DNA of 64,000 bases from an uncultured Pelagibacteraceae bacterium (GTDB lineage: Bacteria > Pseudomonadota > Alphaproteobacteria > Pelagibacterales > Pelagibacteraceae), in assembly GCA_902561765.1 (NCBI GenBank), contig CACEQR010000004.1:49691-113690 (forward strand). Reading direction: 5' to 3'. Shown in pieces: positions 24,257 to 34,223 of this stretch. Position numbers and translations under genes: made by a program. A model generated the notes under the pieces. It made no database searches. It saw nothing but the letters and a program-made list of their open reading frames with translations, and was not told the DNA's origin. Every line of letters begins with the position of its first letter. Positions within the stretch are counted from its first letter, which is position 1.

Positions 24257-25150
24257 TTAATTACTAAGTTTTTGAGGTTCTTTAAGTTTTAAAAATGAGT
24301 GAATACCTATTGTAGTTATAATTATAATGCCTCCAATGATGGTCTCAAAAGTTGGTTGCTCTTTTATAACTAGCCAAACCCAAATTGGGCCAATTATAGT
24401 TTCAAGCAAGAAAAACAAATTCACTTCTTCAGCTGGAATAAACCTTGGTGCAATTGTTACCAAAACAAACGGTAAAGCTACACATACTATACACATCAAA
24501 GGTATATAAATCTGATCAGATCCAATTAAATTGAAGTTTTCTACAAAAAAATAGGCAAAAACAGCAACTCCTAATTTTCCCATTACAGCTGAAGGCAAAA
24601 GATCTCTATCTTTAGCATATCTTATAAGCACGGCATTAACTGCTAAGCCGGCAGCAGTAACAAATCCCATAATGTTTCCAAAAAGATTTCCAATTTTGAT
24701 AGAGTCATAGAATATGAATAAAACTGCAAAAAATGTTATGAAAATTGCTATCCAAGTCCTATTACCAGGTATTTCTTTTAAAAAAATAGCACCTAAAATT
24801 GCTGAAAGCATTGGTGCTAAAGCAATCATAATCAGTGTGTTGGCCACATTAGTATTTTGGATAGATATTATGAATGTAATGTTACATATCGAAAAACTGA
24901 TGGCATAAAATATACCGATAGTACCCACCTTGAAAAATGCATTAATGAAATTTTGTCTATAAAATATTAATAATCCAAAAAAAACTACAAAAAATGGTAT
25001 AATACCTCTATAAAAAAGCATCCCCCAAGTTTCAATGTTAGAAAGTCTAATTAAAAGAGTGTCAGGAGTGATAAACATTACAGCTATAAAAGCTAGCAAT
25101 GATCCTTTTTGTTGATCTGAAAATTTATTCAAGCTTTCAAACCTTTCCAA
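24257..25150 (-). CDS. DMT superfamily (EamA family) transporter
   Basis: A 297-aa protein with about ten helices in two EamA repeats (LIMIALAPMLSAILGAIFLKE and VNLFFLLETIIGPIWVWLVI). It is a paralogue of the transporter at 5994-6899 by architecture. The ATG lies 22 bases inside the gshB end, so it is translated from the same message as the glutathione genes. Export of a thiol or amino acid is possible from context only. Confidence 0.85.
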   Translation of the reverse strand: MERFESLNKFSDQQKGSLLAFIAVMFITPDTLLIRLSNIETWGMLFYRGIIPFFVVFFGLLIFYRQNFINAFFKVGTIGIFYAISFSICNITFIISIQNTNVANTLIMIALAPMLSAILGAIFLKEIPGNRTWIAIFITFFAVLFIFYDSIKIGNLFGNIMGFVTAAGLAVNAVLIRYAKDRDLLPSAVMGKLGVAVFAYFFVENFNLIGSDQIYIPLMCIVCVALPFVLVTIAPRFIPAEEVNLFFLLETIIGPIWVWLVIKEQPTFETIIGGIIIITTIGIHSFLKLKEPQKLSN

Positions 25151-26055
25151 AATATTTTAGCAAGATTTATTTTAGACAAGTCATAGTAAGTCTTTAAGCC
25201 GGTAGGAGAGGTAACATTTATATCTCCATTTAATTGTTGATCTATAAAATCAATTCCAGCAAAATAAATATTATCTTTCTTCAATTTTTTTCCAATAATT
25301 TTTGAGATCTTCATTTCTTTATTCGTCAAATTTGTAAGTTTAGGTAGAGCACCTTTGCTCATATTACTTAAATATGAACCTTTCTTAGGTACTCTTGAGA
25401 TTGCACCACACACCTTACCATTAATTATAAAAACTCTTTTATCCCCTTTAGATATATTTTTTAAAAATTTTTGAAACATTGAATGACCGTTTTTTTCCAA
25501 AAAATTTGTAATAAGTTTTTTATTAAATTTATTCTGAATCAGATAAATTTGATTTCCTCCATATCCGTTAATAGGCTTCATTATAATTTGTTTGTTTTTA
25601 TTGAAAAACTTTTTTACTTCATCGATGTTATTTGAAAAAATCGTATCAGGCATATACTTCATAAAGTATTTCGAATATAGTTTTTCTGATACATTTCTAA
25701 TTGCGATCGGATTATTTATCACTTTTGTTTTTTTTAAATTATCTAAAATTAGAGTGGTAGTTAAATATTCAGAATTGAAAGGTGGATCTTGTCTTATTAA
25801 AATAAATTTAAGGCGTGTGATATCTATTTTTTGTTTTTTATAAATTTTGTAAAATTTTTTACTTTTATAACTTAATTTTATAAATACACCATTTGCTAAT
25901 ATTTTATTTTTGACAATAGATAATTCTGAAGGAGTATAATAAAATATTTTATATCCTAAATTTTGACCTTCATGAGCTAAAAATATCGATGTATCTGTAG
26001 ATATATTTATTTTATTTAAGTTATCGCCCTGAACTCCTATTATTTTACTTGTCAT
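25129..26055 (-). CDS. gshB: Glutathione synthetase
   Basis: GshB joins gamma-glutamylcysteine and glycine using ATP. The 308-aa protein has an N-terminal GshB fold (SIFLAHEGQNLGYKIFYYTP), RQDPPFNSEYLTTT, which is highly typical of the family, and an ATP-grasp domain (IMKPINGYGGNQIYLI, then GDKRVFIINGKVCGAISR). FAGIDFIDQQLNGDINVTSP and GLKTYYDL form the C-terminal metal and glutathione site. It overlaps gshA by 11 bases, giving a compact glutathione operon. Confidence 0.93.
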   Translation of the reverse strand: MTSKIIGVQGDNLNKINISTDTSIFLAHEGQNLGYKIFYYTPSELSIVKNKILANGVFIKLSYKSKKFYKIYKKQKIDITRLKFILIRQDPPFNSEYLTTTLILDNLKKTKVINNPIAIRNVSEKLYSKYFMKYMPDTIFSNNIDEVKKFFNKNKQIIMKPINGYGGNQIYLIQNKFNKKLITNFLEKNGHSMFQKFLKNISKGDKRVFIINGKVCGAISRVPKKGSYLSNMSKGALPKLTNLTNKEMKISKIIGKKLKKDNIYFAGIDFIDQQLNGDINVTSPTGLKTYYDLSKINLAKIFWKGLKA

Positions 26056-27334
26056 ACAAATCTTCTAAATTTTGAAATTTAGAGAATTTATTTATAACAT
26101 GACTGGCGACTGTTTCTTTATTATTGATGATGTTATTAAGATGTTCTAAGTATTTAGTTTCATTAGAGCCATTTTTTCCAATAAAATCTCTCTTTTCTAA
26201 ACCTTTTTTAGCAATTTTTAATAAATTCGAAATCCAATAAAGCATATCTTGACCCATTAAATTTGTGTTTAAACCTTTAATTGGAGCATCTTTATAGGCA
26301 TTTAATGTATCTATTTTTTTCCAACTAGAAATAAATTCTAAAGCTTCATCTAAACTACCATATAAAAGTCCAGTGAAAAAAGCTGGACCAGCACATATAC
26401 AATTCCAACCACATGTATCCATAGATCTTAGTTCTATATATTGCTTTAATCTATTCTCGGTAAATATTGTGCTTAAGTGTAGACCCAGATCATCAATATT
26501 TGGTAGAGAATTATTTATTTCCTTAATATTTCCTGACATATAATCAGAAAATTTATAATTATTTCCTGATAGATACTTATTATCTTTTTTTAGAAATAAT
26601 ATTGGATAGTTAATAACAAAATCTGCATATTTTTCAAAATCGATATTTTCTAAGAAAATTTCTGGAAGACCACCTCTTGATGTATCTTGCCATACTTTAG
26701 AACGGTAAGACAAATATTTACTGTCTCTTTTTTCTACAATAGAAGAATTTGCAAAAAGTGCGATACTCAAAGGTACAAGGTAATTTGCAAGTTTGAATTT
26801 TTTCGTAAAATCAATTTCAGAATAATAATCCAAATTTAATTGTGTTCCCGATGTCCTGTACATCATATCTAAACTAAGAGACCCACCTTTTGGCATATCT
26901 TTTGTCATAACCTCATATCTTTTTTTTGGATTATTTGGAACTTCAGTTAATTTAGAAATTGGGTCAAATCCGGCACTAACTATTTTTAAATCTAACTTTT
27001 CAACAACTTGTTTAAGTTCAAATAAATAATTATTTGCTTCAGAGCAAACTTCATGAATATTAGTTAATTGAGCGCCTGCAAGTTCAATTTGATTACCTGG
27101 CTCTAGGGTTATACTTTTACCATCTTTATTTAATGCTATCACATTTTCTTCTTCGAAGTGTGGCTTCCATCCAAATTCGTATAAAATTTTAAAAATCTCT
27201 TTAATCGTGGAATAATTGATTCTTTTATCGTTTTTTTTGTAGAAAAGAAATTTTTCGTGTTCAACACCAATTTTAATATTCTTAAGTTCTTTGATACCTG
27301 CTTTGAAGTAATTTATTATGTTGTCTTTATTCAT
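26045..27334 (-). CDS. gshA: Glutamate--cysteine ligase
   Basis: The first enzyme of glutathione synthesis, of the GCS2 (plant/alphaproteobacterial) type and 429 aa long. Recognisable parts are IGVEHEKFLFYKK near the N-terminus, EPGNQIELAGAQL for the active site, and MYRTSGTQLNLDYYSEIDF. The segment YIELRSMDTCGWNCICAGP is also characteristic. It overlaps gshB. The upstream DUF255 gene ends 9 bases before its start, so they are probably co-transcribed. Confidence 0.93.
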   Translation of the reverse strand: MNKDNIINYFKAGIKELKNIKIGVEHEKFLFYKKNDKRINYSTIKEIFKILYEFGWKPHFEEENVIALNKDGKSITLEPGNQIELAGAQLTNIHEVCSEANNYLFELKQVVEKLDLKIVSAGFDPISKLTEVPNNPKKRYEVMTKDMPKGGSLSLDMMYRTSGTQLNLDYYSEIDFTKKFKLANYLVPLSIALFANSSIVEKRDSKYLSYRSKVWQDTSRGGLPEIFLENIDFEKYADFVINYPILFLKKDNKYLSGNNYKFSDYMSGNIKEINNSLPNIDDLGLHLSTIFTENRLKQYIELRSMDTCGWNCICAGPAFFTGLLYGSLDEALEFISSWKKIDTLNAYKDAPIKGLNTNLMGQDMLYWISNLLKIAKKGLEKRDFIGKNGSNETKYLEHLNNIINNKETVASHVINKFSKFQNLEDLYDK

Positions 27335-27343
27335 GCTAATTAT

Positions 27344-29284
27344 TTAATCACTCTTATTTATATATTCAACAGCCTCACTTATAGTAGTTAATTTGTTAGA
27401 ACAAGTTTGATTTTTACAGATAATAACATTAGGTTTTTCCTCATTATTTAATTCATAAACGAATGTTGCAAGTCCTAAATATTCCTTTTGTAAATATACC
27501 TGAATCTCTTTTATTGACTCCTTGTTACCACTAAAAGTGAATGATAAACTATTATCACATATATCAAGGGTTTTTATAAAACTAAACATTTGTGAATAAT
27601 AAGAGTTTATAACCTGATGAAATGATTTTTTAAGTATCTCAATCCTTTCAGACCATATTTTATCATTTGTGATCGAATATAACTTATTAGAAATCAATAA
27701 ATAAACACTATTACCATTTGGAATATTGCTATCATTTAAATCTAATGGACTTGCAAATAAATCGTTATCTTTAATAATATTTTTCTGAAACAACTGTGTT
27801 TCTTTATTAAAAAATAATTCCCATGTGTCATTCATAATCTTAATTGATTTTTCTAATGCACTTTTATCTGCATTAACCTCATAAAGAGTTATCATCAGTA
27901 AAGCATAATACACATAGTCTTCGAGAAAAGTTTCTATTTCTTTATTTTCATAACAGTGAATAATTTTTTGGGATAATTTTTTATTTAATACCTCAATAGT
28001 TTCGATTGTCTTGATTTTTAAATCTTCATCATTCAGATTAACTGAAGTTTTTAGAAGAACATGCAGCATATAAGCATTTAAATCTGTTTGTGATTTGTCG
28101 TCAAAAAATGGTTTTATTCTTTTTTTTCTTACATCAAGTAATTTATTTTTTATTTCATGAATTTTGTCCAGGTCATTCTCTAAAACAGGTTTTTTTTCTA
28201 CCAGGATATTATTGCCTTCAAAATTTCCACTTTCAGATATTTCATATTTATTTTCTAAAATTTTAATGTCATTTTTTAAAATATTTTTTAATTCCTCATA
28301 TGGCCAAACATAATATTTTCCTTCAACGCCCTCGCTGTCAGCATCATATGCTGAGCCATATAATTTTTCATTATTTTTAAATTCATTATTAAAATAATGA
28401 ATTGTTTGTAAAAGTTTATTTTTAAAATAATTATTTTTTGTATTTTGATAAAATTTAGTCAAAAGGTCTATAAACTGAATATTATCATAGAGCATTTTCT
28501 CGAAATGTGGGATTACCCATTTTTCATCTACAGCATATCTTGAAATTCCTCCGTCTAGATGATCATAAATTCCTTTTGAACAAAGGTTATTTAGTAAAAC
28601 TTCAACAGGTTTAAAATAATTAATATTTTTAGTCTTCAAATAAAAATAAAACATTGCATCAAATAAATAAAATTGTGGAAACTTTGGTGCTCCTTTGAAG
28701 CTACCGTTAGTTTCATCTAAATAATTGATAATTTTTTCAACAAATGGTTCCAGAGGTTGACTTAAAACTGCAGATCTTTGGTTAATTTTTGTAAATATAT
28801 CTTTTACTTGAGGAGCTTGAGCTAGAATTTTTTCCCTGTTTTCATTATAAACATTGTGAACATTATTTAAGACTTTCTTAAAGTCTGGTCTTCCTTGTAT
28901 TTCTTTTGGTGGAAAATATGTTCCACCCGTAAAAGGTACACCATTTTCATCTAAAAACATTGATAGTGGCCAACCACCTTGGGCACCTGTTAATATTGAT
29001 AAACTTTTTTGAAAAACATAGTCTAAATCTGGTCTTTCTTCTCTATCAACTTTAATATTTATAAATTTTTCATTCATGAGTTTGGCAGTTTCCTCATTTT
29101 CAAAGCTTTCATGGGCCATAACATGACACCAATGACAGCTAGCGTATCCAACACTTAAAAATATTGGTTTTTTTTCTTTTTTTGCCTTTTCTAAAGTTTC
29201 TTTATTCCATGGAAACCAATCAACAGGATTATCTTTATGTTGTTGAAGGTAAGGGCTTTTCTCGTTTTTTAAAATATTAGACAA
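27344..29284 (-). CDS. DUF255 thioredoxin-domain protein (YyaL/SSP411 family)
   Basis: A large cytoplasmic protein of 646 aa with an N-terminal thioredoxin fold. [17 protein letters not shown] and [16 protein letters not shown] carry the CxxC (C50 and C53 from the chosen start). A C-terminal six-hairpin glycosidase-like domain follows. Orthologues are widespread but their role is unsettled. No ATG fits: the frame's first ATG at 29338 would overlap the HD gene by 53 bases. I prefer TTG at 29284, giving [13 protein letters not shown], the normal family start. It lies next to the glutathione genes, which fits a thiol role only loosely. Confidence 0.87.
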   Translation of the reverse strand: MSNILKNEKSPYLQQHKDNPVDWFPWNKETLEKAKKEKKPIFLSVGYASCHWCHVMAHESFENEETAKLMNEKFINIKVDREERPDLDYVFQKSLSILTGAQGGWPLSMFLDENGVPFTGGTYFPPKEIQGRPDFKKVLNNVHNVYNENREKILAQAPQVKDIFTKINQRSAVLSQPLEPFVEKIINYLDETNGSFKGAPKFPQFYLFDAMFYFYLKTKNINYFKPVEVLLNNLCSKGIYDHLDGGISRYAVDEKWVIPHFEKMLYDNIQFIDLLTKFYQNTKNNYFKNKLLQTIHYFNNEFKNNEKLYGSAYDADSEGVEGKYYVWPYEELKNILKNDIKILENKYEISESGNFEGNNILVEKKPVLENDLDKIHEIKNKLLDVRKKRIKPFFDDKSQTDLNAYMLHVLLKTSVNLNDEDLKIKTIETIEVLNKKLSQKIIHCYENKEIETFLEDYVYYALLMITLYEVNADKSALEKSIKIMNDTWELFFNKETQLFQKNIIKDNDLFASPLDLNDSNIPNGNSVYLLISNKLYSITNDKIWSERIEILKKSFHQVINSYYSQMFSFIKTLDICDNSLSFTFSGNKESIKEIQVYLQKEYLGLATFVYELNNEEKPNVIICKNQTCSNKLTTISEAVEYINKSD

Positions 29285-29285
29285 T

Positions 29286-29843
29286 TTAGTGATGATAGAA
29301 AGGTTTTCTTGCAAAAATATTTCTAACCATTGGCTCAAAATCTTTTAAAGTCATAGACTTATAGTTTGGATCAAATGAGGCTTGGTCATATTTTTCACAA
29401 AAGTCTATTGTTGCTTGATAATGCTCAGAATTTTTATATTTTTCTCTTGCATTTTTATCTCCTCCCAAATGTTCAGCAGAATAATAAGTTTGAAATAATC
29501 CATGATGCAAAATAATCCAGTAAGTTCTTTCTGAGACATATGGTTTAATCACTGACGCTGCATATTGAGAATGGTTCATTGGAGCTAACTCGTCCCCAAG
29601 GTCGTGCAATAACGTGGCTACTACCATTTCCTCGCTTTCATCATTTTTATATGCTCGGGTTGCTGCTTGCAATGCATGCTCTAGTCTTGTTACCTGATAA
29701 CCTTCCAGAGTAGAAGTTTGTGATGCTAAATATTTTAAAACTCTATCTGCAGTTTTTCTTTCATACTGACTTTCTAACTTTTCCAAAAGCTGATAGTCAT
29801 CTTTTGTACCTTTCTTCATTTCAGTAAAACTTACTTTTTTCAT
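29286..29843 (-). CDS. HD domain protein, PhnZ-like
   Basis: A 185-aa metal-binding HD-domain protein. H56 in [13 protein letters not shown]80-D81 in LLHDLGDE, H91 and H113/H114 in ILHHGLF make a possible di-metal site. The segments around H56 and H80-D81 resemble PhnZ, the mixed-valent di-iron oxygenase that cleaves 2-amino-1-hydroxyethylphosphonate. Standard phosphohydrolase function is the alternative. No other phosphonate gene is in the window. It lies one base from the purF stop. Confidence 0.75.
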   Translation of the reverse strand: MKKVSFTEMKKGTKDDYQLLEKLESQYERKTADRVLKYLASQTSTLEGYQVTRLEHALQAATRAYKNDESEEMVVATLLHDLGDELAPMNHSQYAASVIKPYVSERTYWIILHHGLFQTYYSAEHLGGDKNAREKYKNSEHYQATIDFCEKYDQASFDPNYKSMTLKDFEPMVRNIFARKPFYHH

Positions 29844-29844
29844 A

Positions 29845-31314
29845 TTAATTATTTGAGGCAGTGCTTAGTAATGAAAGTTGTGTTACTTTATCTTCACCAA
29901 GTTCATCAATTATTTTTACAGGATATTCTCCTGTAAAGTGATGATCAGTTAATTGAGGATAGCTGTCATTTCTTTTATCAAATCCCATTCCTATATATAA
30001 ACCGTTCAGAGTTAAGAATTTTAAAGATTTTGCTTTAATAAATTCACAAATTTCATCTGTTGATTTGTTTGCAGCCATGAGTTCTTTTTTAGTAGGCGTA
30101 TCTACACCGTAAAAATCAGGGAACTTAATTTCTGGGCTTGCTATCCTTACATGAACCTCTTTCGCACCAGCATCATAAAGCATTTTGACTATTTTAGATG
30201 ATGTTGTACCTCTAACAAGAGAGTCATCAACTAAAATTATTTTTTTATTTTTAATCACAGATATGTTTGGATTTAATTTTAATTTTACCCCAAGACTTCG
30301 AATTTTTTGAGAAGGTTCTATAAAAGTTCTTCCCACGTAATGGTTTCTTATTAAACCTAAGTCAAATCTCATCTTTTTTTCTTCAGCATATCCTAATGCT
30401 GCAGCATTTCCCGAGTCTGGCACTGGTACTACTAAATCTGCATTAATATCATCTTCCTTTGCTAGTTGTGCACCAAAACTTTTTCTATGTTCATAAGCAG
30501 TTTTACCATCTAAAATACTATCTGGTCTTGAAAAATAGATATATTCAAATACACAAGGCCTAATCTTTCTTGGTGGAAAAGGTTTAACACTTTTTAATTC
30601 ATCATTTTCAATATAAACAATTTCACCATTTTCTACTTCTCTAACAAATTTAGCTCCAATTATATCAAAGGCACATGTTTCAGATGCAAGCACATAGGAG
30701 TTTTTTAACTTACCAATCACTAATGGTCGAATTCCATAAGGATCTCTTACACCAATAAGTGTATTTTGTGTCATCATTACAAGTGCATAACCTCCTTGAA
30801 TTTGAAATATAGCATCTATAATTTTATCTATAGTTTTCACTCTTTTGGATTTAGCTATTAATTGAACAATTGTCTCCGTATCAGACGTTGTGTAAAAAAT
30901 TGCTCCCTCTTCAACTAACTTATTTCTTAATGTTATAGCATTTGTAAGATTACCATTATGGGCAACTCCAATTCCACCTGCATTTGTATCAGCAAAAAAA
31001 GGTTGAACATTTCTCAAAGCAGTTCCACCAGTTGTTGAGTAACGGTTGTGACCTATTGCGTATTTTCCTGGAAGTTTTTTTATAACTTTTTCATCATTAA
31101 AGTTATCTCCAACTAAACCAAATCTTTTTTCTGAATGATATTTCTTACCATCATATGAAACAATACCACAACCCTCTTGTCCTCTGTGTTGAAGAGCATG
31201 AAGACCTAAAGCAGTTAGAGTAGATGCATCATTAACATTACTTATACCAAATACTGCACACTCTTCTTTAATTTTAGGATCATATATCTTGAACTTTTTC
31301 TTTAGTTTCTTCAT
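29845..31314 (-). CDS. purF: Amidophosphoribosyltransferase
   Basis: PurF makes phosphoribosylamine from PRPP and glutamine, the first step of purine synthesis. The 489-aa protein has an 18-residue propeptide before C19 (KEECAVFGI), which becomes the N-terminal nucleophile. HALQHRGQEGCGIV and GHNRYSTTG belong to the glutaminase domain, and KIILVDDSLVRGTTSSKIV is the PRPP loop. It overlaps cvpA by 35 bases, the order seen in many proteobacteria. Confidence 0.96.
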   Translation of the reverse strand: MKKLKKKFKIYDPKIKEECAVFGISNVNDASTLTALGLHALQHRGQEGCGIVSYDGKKYHSEKRFGLVGDNFNDEKVIKKLPGKYAIGHNRYSTTGGTALRNVQPFFADTNAGGIGVAHNGNLTNAITLRNKLVEEGAIFYTTSDTETIVQLIAKSKRVKTIDKIIDAIFQIQGGYALVMMTQNTLIGVRDPYGIRPLVIGKLKNSYVLASETCAFDIIGAKFVREVENGEIVYIENDELKSVKPFPPRKIRPCVFEYIYFSRPDSILDGKTAYEHRKSFGAQLAKEDDINADLVVPVPDSGNAAALGYAEEKKMRFDLGLIRNHYVGRTFIEPSQKIRSLGVKLKLNPNISVIKNKKIILVDDSLVRGTTSSKIVKMLYDAGAKEVHVRIASPEIKFPDFYGVDTPTKKELMAANKSTDEICEFIKAKSLKFLTLNGLYIGMGFDKRNDSYPQLTDHHFTGEYPVKIIDELGEDKVTQLSLLSTASNN

Positions 31315-31825
31315 AATCTTTTTTGTCTGGAAATTCTTTTATAAGATAGTTACTACCTTTTTCAACCCATGCATATGTAAAAGCATCATTTAAGTTAATT
31401 GGCCATTTATTATGATTATAGACTATATTTATAGTTGTATATATGCACACTACGATTATGTAAGCTCTTATAAAGCCAAAAAAGAAACCAAAGATTCTAT
31501 CTAAATTTCCTAGTACGGAGTATGTGATAGCTTTGTTTATGCCCTTGTTTATTAACAATATTAAGAAAATAATTATTATATATAATCCTATGCCAACAAT
31601 TAGATCCAGAACATATTCACTATCTATAATATCTTTAAAATATGGTTTTGCTTTTGGAAATAAAAAAAGAGTAATAACATAAGCTAGAAGCCATTTAGAG
31701 GCTGACAAAACACTCAGAACAAAACCTTTTTTTGAACATTTTATTAATGAGAGTATTGTAAAAACTAAGTAAACAATATCAAAAGTGTATAAATCAACGA
31801 ATATATCTTTAGTAGCTTCAATCAC
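31280..31825 (-). CDS. cvpA: CvpA family membrane protein
   Basis: A 181-aa protein with four or five hydrophobic helices; it starts DLYTFDIVYLVFTILSLIKC with the family-typical KGF motif (CSKKGFVLSVL), and IDRIFGFFFGFIRAYIIV-like helix near 110-130. CvpA was named for colicin V production and contributes to envelope stress resistance in enterobacteria. Its position directly before purF is the classic context. It begins one base after the RND-type gene stop. Confidence 0.84.
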   Translation of the reverse strand: MIEATKDIFVDLYTFDIVYLVFTILSLIKCSKKGFVLSVLSASKWLLAYVITLFLFPKAKPYFKDIIDSEYVLDLIVGIGLYIIIIFLILLINKGINKAITYSVLGNLDRIFGFFFGFIRAYIIVVCIYTTINIVYNHNKWPINLNDAFTYAWVEKGSNYLIKEFPDKKDYEETKEKVQDI

Positions 31826-34198
31826 TTATTTTATTTTAAAAGGTTTAAATACCAAAAGAAGAGATGGTAATAATGTCAAAACAGATATCATAGCTAGCAA
31901 CATTGCAATTCCAGTAAAGACGCCAAAATAAATTGTTGGGATAAAATTAGATAAAATTAAAATAGAAAAACCAAAAACAATTGTTATAGATGTATTGAGT
32001 ATTGCTATTCCAACTGTTGAATGACAATATTTAATAGTTTTATTGTAATCTTTAAAATTATTTAATTCTTCTTTAAATCTATAAATATAATGAATACTGT
32101 TATCTACAGCTATTCCAATTGTTATAGCCGCAATTGTTATAGTCATCATATCCAGTGGTATTTTAGCCATACCTATTATTCCTAAAATAAAAAATGCAGC
32201 AATAAAGTTTGGTGCTACACCTATGAGTGAAATTTTAATATTTCTAAAAAGAATTAAAAACATTAATAAAATACCAACCATTACAAAACCTAGTGTTAAT
32301 ATTTGAGATTTAAACAAACTTTGAAGTAAATTATTGAATAATATGAGAACACCACCTAGTTTGAATTCATCCTTTTTTAAACCTAATTCATTTTCTAAAT
32401 CAAAATTTATTTTATTTATTAGTTCATTTCTTCTTAAACCATCTAGGGAATCTTTTATTCTTAAACTTATTCGTGCTTCAGAGTCCTTAACAGAGATATA
32501 TGGATCAATAATTTCTTTTTTAATTGTATCGGGAATTTTTGTATAAAGAACTCCCATTTCTAAACTCCCAAGCGATTTGTTGTTATTTAATTTTGTTGCA
32601 ACTTCAATTATTGATGAAAATGACAATACTTTTCCAACAGCTTCAATACTATCAAGATAATTATGAACCCTTTTTATTTTATCTATTTTATCTTTTGTAA
32701 ACCAATATTTTTCGTCATTTTCTTCTTCATCCCCCCAGTCATTTTCACTGTCTTTTTCCTCTTCCTCTTCTTTTGGGAATTTTAAAATTACTTCTAAAGG
32801 AGTTGTTCCACCAAGTTTTTCATCTATCAATTTCATGCCTTTATATATTTCTGTTTTTTTATCAAAATAATTTATGAAGCTATTTTCTACTTCCAATTTT
32901 GACATACCAAAAATACTTAAAATTATAATTATGCCAGTTAAACCAAAAATATAATTTTTATAATTTAAAGCTAAATTTCCAAAGTAATTTGTTATTTTTG
33001 AATCTTCATTTTTAGCTAGAGTAATATTTGAGTTCTTTACAAAATTTAGTAAAGAGGGAACAAGTGTAAATGTGATTGTGAGAGACGATACCAATCCGAA
33101 AGTCATCATCCAACCAAAATCTATAATAGGCTTAATTTCACTAAAAATTAATGACATAAAAGCACAAATTGTTGTTATGACAGTGTAAAAGATAGGCCAT
33201 ATCATTTTTCTTGTTGTTAAGGTTAAAATTTCAAATTTATTTATTTCTGGAAATTGTTTACTCAATTGTAAATATCTAGTGCTCATATGAATATTCATTG
33301 CCATCGTTAGTATCAGCATTAAAGCTATAAAGTTTGACGAAATAACTGTAACTTTCCATCCTACAAATCCAAGAAATCCAATCATTAAGACAACAGAAAA
33401 GAAACAGCTGCTAATTGGTATTATTATCCATATTAGTTTTCTAAATACATACCAAAGTGTTAAAATAATAAAACCTAAAACACCTAAGCCAAAAGTAACA
33501 ATATCATTTTTTATAAAAGTCATCATATCGTCAGCGATCATGGGAATACCACCAAGATAAATTTGTGCATTTTGATTATATTTTTTTATTACTTCTCTAA
33601 TTTCTAAAATATTCTGGTGTCTTTCTTTTTTAATTTTATCTTTTAAAATTTCTATTTCTTTTTTTGATTTATTTTTCGTTATCTCTTTATTTGGTTTTAA
33701 ATAAACAATAATACCACTTGTTGTACCATCCTCGCTGATAACAAAGTTTCTAAACACAGGACTATTCAATATTTCATTAAATCCTCTCTCCTTATCGATA
33801 TCATCACTTTCTAATGTTTTGAAATTTTGAATGCGTTTAACTAGACTCTCATTTGTAGTTTCTAATAAAGGTATATCTAAAAGTGTAATAACATTATGTA
33901 CCCAATTTAAATTTTTTAAATCATTCTTTAATAATGAGAGATTTTTAATTGTTTCTTCAGAATTCATTTTACCTAAAGGAGAGTAGGTCAATACTAAAAA
34001 TTCTTTTGCACCATATCTATCATTTATCTCATTTAAATATTTTAGATCCTGATCATCCTCTAACAACAATGTTTCTGAACTAGCATCAAGTCGAAATTCT
34101 TTAGAAAAGTAGAATGCTGTTATCAATATTAATAATAATATTGAAATAACTAACTTAGGTTTTTCTATTATATTTTTTTGATAAAAATTAGCTAACAT
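31826..34198 (-). CDS. RND superfamily / MMPL-type membrane protein
   Basis: A 790-aa protein with two halves of about six helices each, plus two large periplasmic loops. It starts with a helix and the loop motif FRLDASSETLLL. LWYVFRKLIWIIIPISSCFF and GFVMVGILLMFLILFRNIKI mark the two membrane domains, with IAVDNSIHYIYRF, the charged helix-4 signature of the sterol-sensing-like RND group. Members export lipids, hopanoids or fatty acids; the substrate is unknown here. An acidic insert (EEEEEKDSENDWGDEEEND) sits in the second loop. It lies 25 bases downstream of dnaB. Confidence 0.87.
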   Translation of the reverse strand: MLANFYQKNIIEKPKLVISILLLILITAFYFSKEFRLDASSETLLLEDDQDLKYLNEINDRYGAKEFLVLTYSPLGKMNSEETIKNLSLLKNDLKNLNWVHNVITLLDIPLLETTNESLVKRIQNFKTLESDDIDKERGFNEILNSPVFRNFVISEDGTTSGIIVYLKPNKEITKNKSKKEIEILKDKIKKERHQNILEIREVIKKYNQNAQIYLGGIPMIADDMMTFIKNDIVTFGLGVLGFIILTLWYVFRKLIWIIIPISSCFFSVVLMIGFLGFVGWKVTVISSNFIALMLILTMAMNIHMSTRYLQLSKQFPEINKFEILTLTTRKMIWPIFYTVITTICAFMSLIFSEIKPIIDFGWMMTFGLVSSLTITFTLVPSLLNFVKNSNITLAKNEDSKITNYFGNLALNYKNYIFGLTGIIIILSIFGMSKLEVENSFINYFDKKTEIYKGMKLIDEKLGGTTPLEVILKFPKEEEEEKDSENDWGDEEENDEKYWFTKDKIDKIKRVHNYLDSIEAVGKVLSFSSIIEVATKLNNNKSLGSLEMGVLYTKIPDTIKKEIIDPYISVKDSEARISLRIKDSLDGLRRNELINKINFDLENELGLKKDEFKLGGVLILFNNLLQSLFKSQILTLGFVMVGILLMFLILFRNIKISLIGVAPNFIAAFFILGIIGMAKIPLDMMTITIAAITIGIAVDNSIHYIYRFKEELNNFKDYNKTIKYCHSTVGIAILNTSITIVFGFSILILSNFIPTIYFGVFTGIAMLLAMISVLTLLPSLLLVFKPFKIK

Positions 34199-34223
34199 TA
34201 GATATTAGCTTTTATAATTTATA

